Of a stretch of 21,246 nucleotides of DNA, positions 17,586 to 21,246 are shown piece by piece. The number at the start of each line of letters is the position of its first letter. Position 1 is the stretch's first letter. Source of the DNA: Fragilaria radians. Taxonomy: Eukaryota > Bacillariophyta > Fragilariophyceae > Fragilariales > Fragilariaceae. The notes beneath the pieces were generated by a model. It was not told where the DNA came from. It did not search any database and saw nothing but the letters and a program-made list of their open reading frames with translations. The stretch covers positions 7,016 to 28,261 of the forward strand of contig CAAAJI010000439.1 in the NCBI GenBank assembly GCA_900642245.1, given 5' to 3'. Position numbers and translations under genes: made by a program.

Positions 17586-18188
17586 TCAGCCTTGCACTGA
17601 CTTCACCACAGTGACCACAATTTTGTGCAAATTGTTAACATCAATAGTATTCTTCAACCTTTCCTTCTTAGAATCAACAACTGTAGCTCCAACATCAGCT
17701 AGTACTGGCCTCATTTTAATTCCAGACACAAAGCCTTTCTTAGATTTCAAACATCTATCAAACAGGATCACAACATTTCCTTTCATCAACTTGATTTTCT
17801 CACCGTCAGTACCCAAATTGAAGCCATTCTTTAAAGCTTTTCCAATGCTAAACAGGTTTATCCAAAGGTCTGGTAGAAACTTTACATCTTGAAGTGTAAT
17901 AATCAAGCTCTCACCGTTTCTCTGCAGAATCTCACATCGTGGCTTCCCTATTTTTGTTGCAATCATCACATTACCATTTCCTACGGTTATTTCTTCGGAA
18001 ATCATTGCATAATCATATAAGGCGGCGTCATTGTTGCAATAGTGGCATGAAGCTTCACTGTCACCAATCCAAATATTGTTGCCAAAGTCTTCAATCTTGG
18101 TCATTGGCGATAGCACTACATCTGCTGTGCATCCTACGCCAATTTGTGTACCACCAGAGTTTCTCACGCCCGAATTCTTCCTCATCAA
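17586..18188 (-). pseudogene. Copia protease and pre-integrase region of the younger element
   Basis: The frame holds the copia protease with IWIGDSEASCHYC where GDSGASCHYC is expected, so the Gly of the active-site DSG is Glu and the enzyme is probably inactive. ITVGNGNVM, LPDLWINLFSIGKA and GFVSGIKM follow, which is the usual protease to GAG-pre-integrase stretch, and then DVNNLHKI before a frameshift into the integrase. The frame has no ATG at its start; it is a polyprotein fragment shifted against gag near 18190-18206. Confidence 0.87.
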
Positions 18189-18205
18189 CTTGAATTAGTT
18201 TGCTT

Positions 18206-18985
18206 TCACAACTTTCTCATCTTTATCTTGCTTTGACTTACGTTATGCCCAAGTTTACCACAGTCCCTGCATTTGCCTTTGAATTGAAAAGTGAATAATG
18301 CATTTTCTTTGCCAAAATCGTCATTTTGCTTCGTGGAAAGTCTTTCGAATCGTATGTTAAGTTCTTCCTTTAAATCTTCAATAGACAATGGATTGTCTTT
18401 ACTCCCAATCTGTTTTTCCAATAGAAGCATCTGTAGCTCGTAATCACTTGTCAAACTGTTCAAGGGTTGAACAATAAACTGATCATTAGTCATACTTGAA
18501 CCCATAGTTTCTAACTTGATGCATAGATCTTCTAGGTTCTTTATCCAGATCTCTGGATCTTCATTCTTTCTTAGCCTAGATTCTCTAAACATCCTTTCTG
18601 TCTTCAATAATGAGAGGGCAGAAATAGGATCATACTTCTTCTTCAAATTTCCCCAAGCTAGCGCTGCATTACCATTTTCAATTTTTTTTGTTTTACAGCT
18701 CTTCACGATTCCAAAGGCAATCTTGCCATTACTAATGCTCACATAAATAGAAAGTATCAACTCCGTGAAGGCAATCTCATAAAGATTGGTAATGCGCGAC
18801 AATCTCTTTCCTTCTTCTGTCTTCTCATCAATCACATCCACACTTGTAGGGATTTTTACCTTTCCCAACAGTACATCCTTGATCCCAGAGCGTTTAGCCT
18901 TGGCTAGGAACTTTTCACACCAACTCGACCATTCCTCCTTTCTTCCTGAGAAATTAAGAACCCGAATAGCACTAAAATCCGTCAT
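18206..18985 (-). CDS. Copia Gag (UBN2-type) of the younger element
   Basis: The first ATG is at 18983-18985 (a TTG five codons upstream is in frame but unlikely), giving about 259 residues. The start MTDFSAIRVLNFSGRKEEW and later blocks (WGNLKKKYDP, FRESRLRKNEDPEIWI, SLTSDYELQML) follow the copia UBN2-type capsid pattern. Near the C-terminus is a zinc knuckle CRDCGKLGHNVSQS, in which the last Cys of CX2CX4HX4C is Ser. The frame is intact but is cut off from protease by a frameshift, so it might yield Gag alone. It starts about 110 bp inside the 5' LTR. Confidence 0.85.
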   Translation of the reverse strand: MTDFSAIRVLNFSGRKEEWSSWCEKFLAKAKRSGIKDVLLGKVKIPTSVDVIDEKTEEGKRLSRITNLYEIAFTELILSIYVSISNGKIAFGIVKSCKTKKIENGNAALAWGNLKKKYDPISALSLLKTERMFRESRLRKNEDPEIWIKNLEDLCIKLETMGSSMTNDQFIVQPLNSLTSDYELQMLLLEKQIGSKDNPLSIEDLKEELNIRFERLSTKQNDDFGKENALFTFQFKGKCRDCGKLGHNVSQSKIKMRKL

Positions 18986-19094
18986 AACAAGACAAATCAA
19001 TTAAGCAAATTTTTCAAATTAATAGTCAGCCTGACTTACTAACGACAATTATTTAGAAGAAGAGGCTTTAATGAATTAACCTCTCGTTTAAACG

Positions 19095-19268
19095 TGTTAA
19101 AATACCTCTTCACACTTAAATCGTTAGTAAAATCATTCCTCTAAACTATTGCTAAAATATAGCAGTTCTCATCACAGTTCTCACACACCGAATCGCCAAT
19201 TGTTGCACATATATTAACCTAAACTTAATCTATAGTTGGGTTAAGATGAATGATTAAATGCATCTTCA
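19095..19268 (-). repeat. 5' LTR of the younger copia element
   Basis: It starts TGTTAAAATACC in plus reading and pairs with 16276-16450. Similarity is firm to 19246; the extension to 19268 rests only on a shared CTTCA end. Copia coding sequence of the older relic seems to begin directly after 19246, which argues for the shorter limit. Confidence 0.75.
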
Positions 19269-19760
19269 AAACTCTCAAGGTCCTTGACAAGATGAATCAT
19301 ATTGAAAGAAAATGCTCTTTCAATTATCAACTCCCTACCCAAATCTTGCAATTCAATAACAATGTCAATATATCAGAGTTAGACCAGCTCTTCAATTTTG
19401 AAACTTCTTTCAAGGCTTTCTTGTGCTTCTTGGCGTCAATTTCATCAATTGTGTGTTCCTCTCCTTCATATCTTCATTTGGAACTTCTGTGTCTGATAGC
19501 TCTTTATTGTTATCATATTTGAGGTTGTTTTAGGATTTTCATCTCTGAAATTAAGCCAAATTAAGTCTCTTGATTTTATTATTTGCTCTTTTCTTCTTGA
19601 TTATCCTGCATAAATTGTCTACATAATTTCGTGGATAAAGTTCCTCTGTCACATATTTTTCCTTGATTTTTTCCCTTACTTATGATGGCACACATTTCGT
19701 TGATGGTTCCCTATGAAAACTCCAATACATTCAAGATAATTGTCACACAATTAGACATGA
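19247..19760 (-). pseudogene. Older copia relic, 5' half (integrase end and linker to RT)
   Basis: Minus-strand pieces from right to left: NEMCAIISKGKNQGKICDRG (about 19670), parallel to EICVAATKAKIQGKLNDRG in the younger element. Then, in another frame, YPRNYVDNLCRII, parallel to YPNNHANNIYRLI. Then a charged linker (HTIDEIDAKKHKKALKEV) and finally LESFEDAFNHSS, which resembles the start of the copia RT module. RT itself is not found; the relic resumes at 16275 with the RT end. This fits a copy of the same family interrupted by the younger element with loss of the RT core. Confidence 0.62.
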
Positions 19761-20335
19761 TTGCTGATTGATCAGATGGTGAAGATAACATCTAATGCAA
19801 TTCACTTCAGTAATTATCAAAAACAGGCTACTACCGTTCACAAGAGAAAGGATTTAGAGAGATATTTTTTCCATTGAAATATTAACCAACGCTTCTGTAT
19901 CCAATTGATATTTTTCTCAAAAGATGGGCCATAGATTTATAAGTTACAGGGTGAGACATTTTTTAAAATCTGAAGTGTTAAAAGATCATTCCCTACTTGT
20001 TATATCCAGTCAATGAATGTGATCCAAATGATATCTCTGTATTCATTTAGATTATTCTTGAAAACTTTGTTCATTGTTCATCTCACTGACGTAAAATTTA
20101 GTTTACTCTGTTCCTCATTCTCAAAGTGGGGCTGGAGACTTGATGCCGTTTGTGGATTTTGTCGCAAGCCGGTGATTCCTGCAATGATTCCACTGGTATT
20201 CCAATTACAAGCCGTGTGAGTACACTGATATTGAAGTATTGAGGACTAGTACTTGCAAACTCGTACATTTATGATTCCTTCATTGGATACATCAACGTGA
20301 CAGCAACTTTTACCTCTGAGATTTTTCATCTCACC
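19761..20335. other. Intergenic region upstream of the small secreted-protein gene
   Basis: There is no recognisable coding sequence. A 68-codon plus-strand frame (20013-20219) has no features and I leave it out. A TGACGTAA string at 20087-20094 matches a CRE/bZIP-type site about 240 bp before the start codon at 20336, which is within reach for a diatom promoter, but a single 8-mer proves little. Confidence 0.4.
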
Positions 20336-20808
20336 ATGATGACTAGGACCTTGATCTTCTTGATTCTAATTTTTGCTGTGGCACGCAGTCAACCTGCAAT
20401 GGATCCATATTATCAAGAGGAGTTTTCCAATGATAATCTCTATCATGATTATGCGGCAAGACAGGAAGAAAAACAGATAGGAGCTCCGTAAGTGAACACG
20501 TGGAAGTTATCCTTGCCTAATCTTCCGTTTCAACTAATGAGTGCCACGCTGCTGATGATTACTCGCTATGTGTTTCTTCCTTATCAAGAGGTATGCCGTG
20601 GGGGAAAATTGCCGTCGCCACCACTTTGGGTTGGTTTGCCGGAGGAAAGTTTCATAGCCGAAAGGTGACGAAGAAACTTAATCTGAAGCATAAACAAGAA
20701 CAAAAAGAACTATACACACAATACTATAACGACGTCTACACTCTCAAAGAACAAAATTCTAAGCTTGTAAAAGCCCTAGAACAGGTGGGAGTGAAAGTCA
20801 CTCGATAA
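20336..20808 (+). CDS. Small secreted or membrane-anchored protein, unknown function (two exons)
   Basis: Exons are 20336-20487 and 20589-20808, giving about 123 residues. I chose the ATG at 20336 (a second ATG follows at 20339) because the hydrophobic stretch TLIFLILIFAVARSQ then forms a normal signal peptide, with likely cleavage at ARS-QP. An upstream in-frame ATG at 20297 is possible. The mature part starts with an acidic, Tyr-rich segment (MDPYYQEEF, NLYHDY). The second exon opens with GMPWGKIAVATTLGWFAGGKF, a Gly-rich hydrophobic patch of about 18 residues that could be a second membrane segment. It ends with a basic, amphipathic, coiled-coil-like tail (KQEQKELYTQYYND, LKEQNSKLVKALEQV). 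I do not recognise the family. The gene faces the minus-strand gene ending at 20947, tail to tail, with about 138 bp between them. Confidence 0.75.
20488..20588 (+). other. Spliceosomal intron (101 nt) in the small secreted-protein gene
   Basis: The donor is GTAAGT at 20488 and the acceptor is TTATCAAG ending at 20588. Splicing joins CC to A (CCA, Pro) and keeps the frame into GMPWGK. A competing AG two bases downstream would shift the frame and reach a stop early in exon 2. Unspliced, the frame ends at the TAA inside the donor. Confidence 0.78.
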
Positions 20809-20946
20809 ATTTGACCTTTTAGAACTGATTGATGTAACAAAAAAGTCTGCGCATCCAATATGAACTTTCATGTCCTTTAGTTGTAACTTGCTGGTAACTG
20901 ATTTTGTTCAAACACACTTTTCTATATGAAAAGTGCCCATACAATC

Positions 20947-21246
20947 CTAATAGTCCATGGCAAAAGCACATCTCCAATCTGAAGATTCTTCCCAATGGGA
21001 ATTCTTTGGTGCCTCAGTGAAACGCAATGGTGATGAGTAACGTTTTTCTTTAGTTGAAGAATCAGTTGTAATGAGTGCATGCTTGGGATCGTCTTCAGGA
21101 TATTGTGCTTTAGTTAGTTTCTGAACTTTACAACTAGGGCGTTCATTGTGTTTGGCACTTTCTCTATGATCAGCATCCTTGGGGCCATTGCAATCATCGA
21201 TTAATCCTTTCTTCATTGAAACCATTGGCGTCCCGATGGAATTTAT
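20947..21246 (-). CDS. 3' end of a gene running off the right edge, unknown function
   Basis: An open minus-strand frame runs from the window edge to a TAG at 20947-20949, at least 99 codons. There is no stop in frame up to 21246, so the start lies outside. The visible part is hydrophilic and charged (KDADHRESAKHNE, STKEKRYSS) and ends WRCAFAMDY. No domain is recognised. Its position, convergent with the gene ending at 20808, fits a compact host gene pair. It could also be the last exon of a longer protein or a chance frame. Confidence 0.5.
   Translation of the reverse strand: MNSIGTPMVSMKKGLIDDCNGPKDADHRESAKHNERPSCKVQKLTKAQYPEDDPKHALITTDSSTKEKRYSSPLRFTEAPKNSHWEESSDWRCAFAMDY

Larger units (their letters stand above)
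16276..19268 (-). mobile_element. Younger copia element, RT-deleted, nested in the older relic
   Basis: This roughly 3-kb element has LTRs at both ends (16276 to about 16450 and 19095 to about 19268), about 88-90% identical over 150 bp. It carries gag, protease, integrase and RNase H fragments in copia order. The whole reverse transcriptase is missing: the integrase end (near 16790) runs straight into RNase H (16753). The inner end of the left LTR is followed by a purine-rich tract (GAGAGATAGGAAGGG on the minus strand). Both LTRs may begin TGAAG, but the outer ends are uncertain and I found no matching target duplication. Lower LTR identity makes it older than the element at 2294-7865. Confidence 0.8.

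Noticed and set aside
20013..20219. 68-codon plus-strand frame upstream of the small secreted-protein gene
   Set aside because: No signal, domain or clear start context; it reads as a chance frame in intergenic DNA.
1..21246. CRISPR array, bacterial operon, rRNA or tRNA genes
   Set aside because: No regularly spaced repeats, no bacterial-type gene organisation, and no rRNA or tRNA sequence recognised; introns and LTR elements show eukaryotic DNA.

Overview
The window reads as AT-rich nuclear DNA of a stramenopile alga, most likely a diatom. The reasons are Ty1/copia polyproteins of the type abundant in diatoms (a 'VDDLK' reverse transcriptase and a protease with DSQST in place of DSGAS), short GT-AG introns (84 and 101 nt) with GTGAGT/GTAAGT donors, and secreted or membrane proteins with diatom-like architecture. 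I cannot name the species.

Most of the window is retrotransposon DNA, and every recognisable element lies on the minus strand. From left to right: (1) a decayed copia relic at about 461-1670 that lost its reverse transcriptase (RT) core; (2) a structurally intact copia element at 2294-7865, with about 98% identical LTRs, a 5-bp ATTAA target duplication and one uninterrupted gag-pol frame; (3) a degraded Ty3/gypsy element at about 10855-14280; (4) an old copia relic in two halves (about 15457-16275 and 19247-19760), split by (5) a younger copia of the same family (16276 to about 19268), which keeps both LTRs, gag, protease and integrase but lacks RT.

Three host genes are visible. The most interesting is a two-exon minus-strand gene at 8252-10258. 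It encodes a predicted 640-residue protein that joins a signal peptide, an isopenicillin-N-synthase-type 2-oxoglutarate/Fe(II) oxygenase domain (HxD...H...R), a cysteine-rich ectodomain and a C-terminal Ctr copper transporter (MxxxM in TM2, GxxxG in TM3). The second is a small two-exon plus-strand gene at 20336-20808 for a secreted or membrane-anchored 123-residue protein of unknown function. The third is the 3' end of a minus-strand gene that runs off the right edge (20947 to the end).

The remaining stretches (1-460, 1671-2288, 7871-8251, 10313-10854, 14280-15456 and 19761-20335) show no convincing genes. They contain LTR scraps and short repeats. One scrap matching the terminus of the intact element's LTR lies about 26 bp upstream of the copper-transporter start codon.
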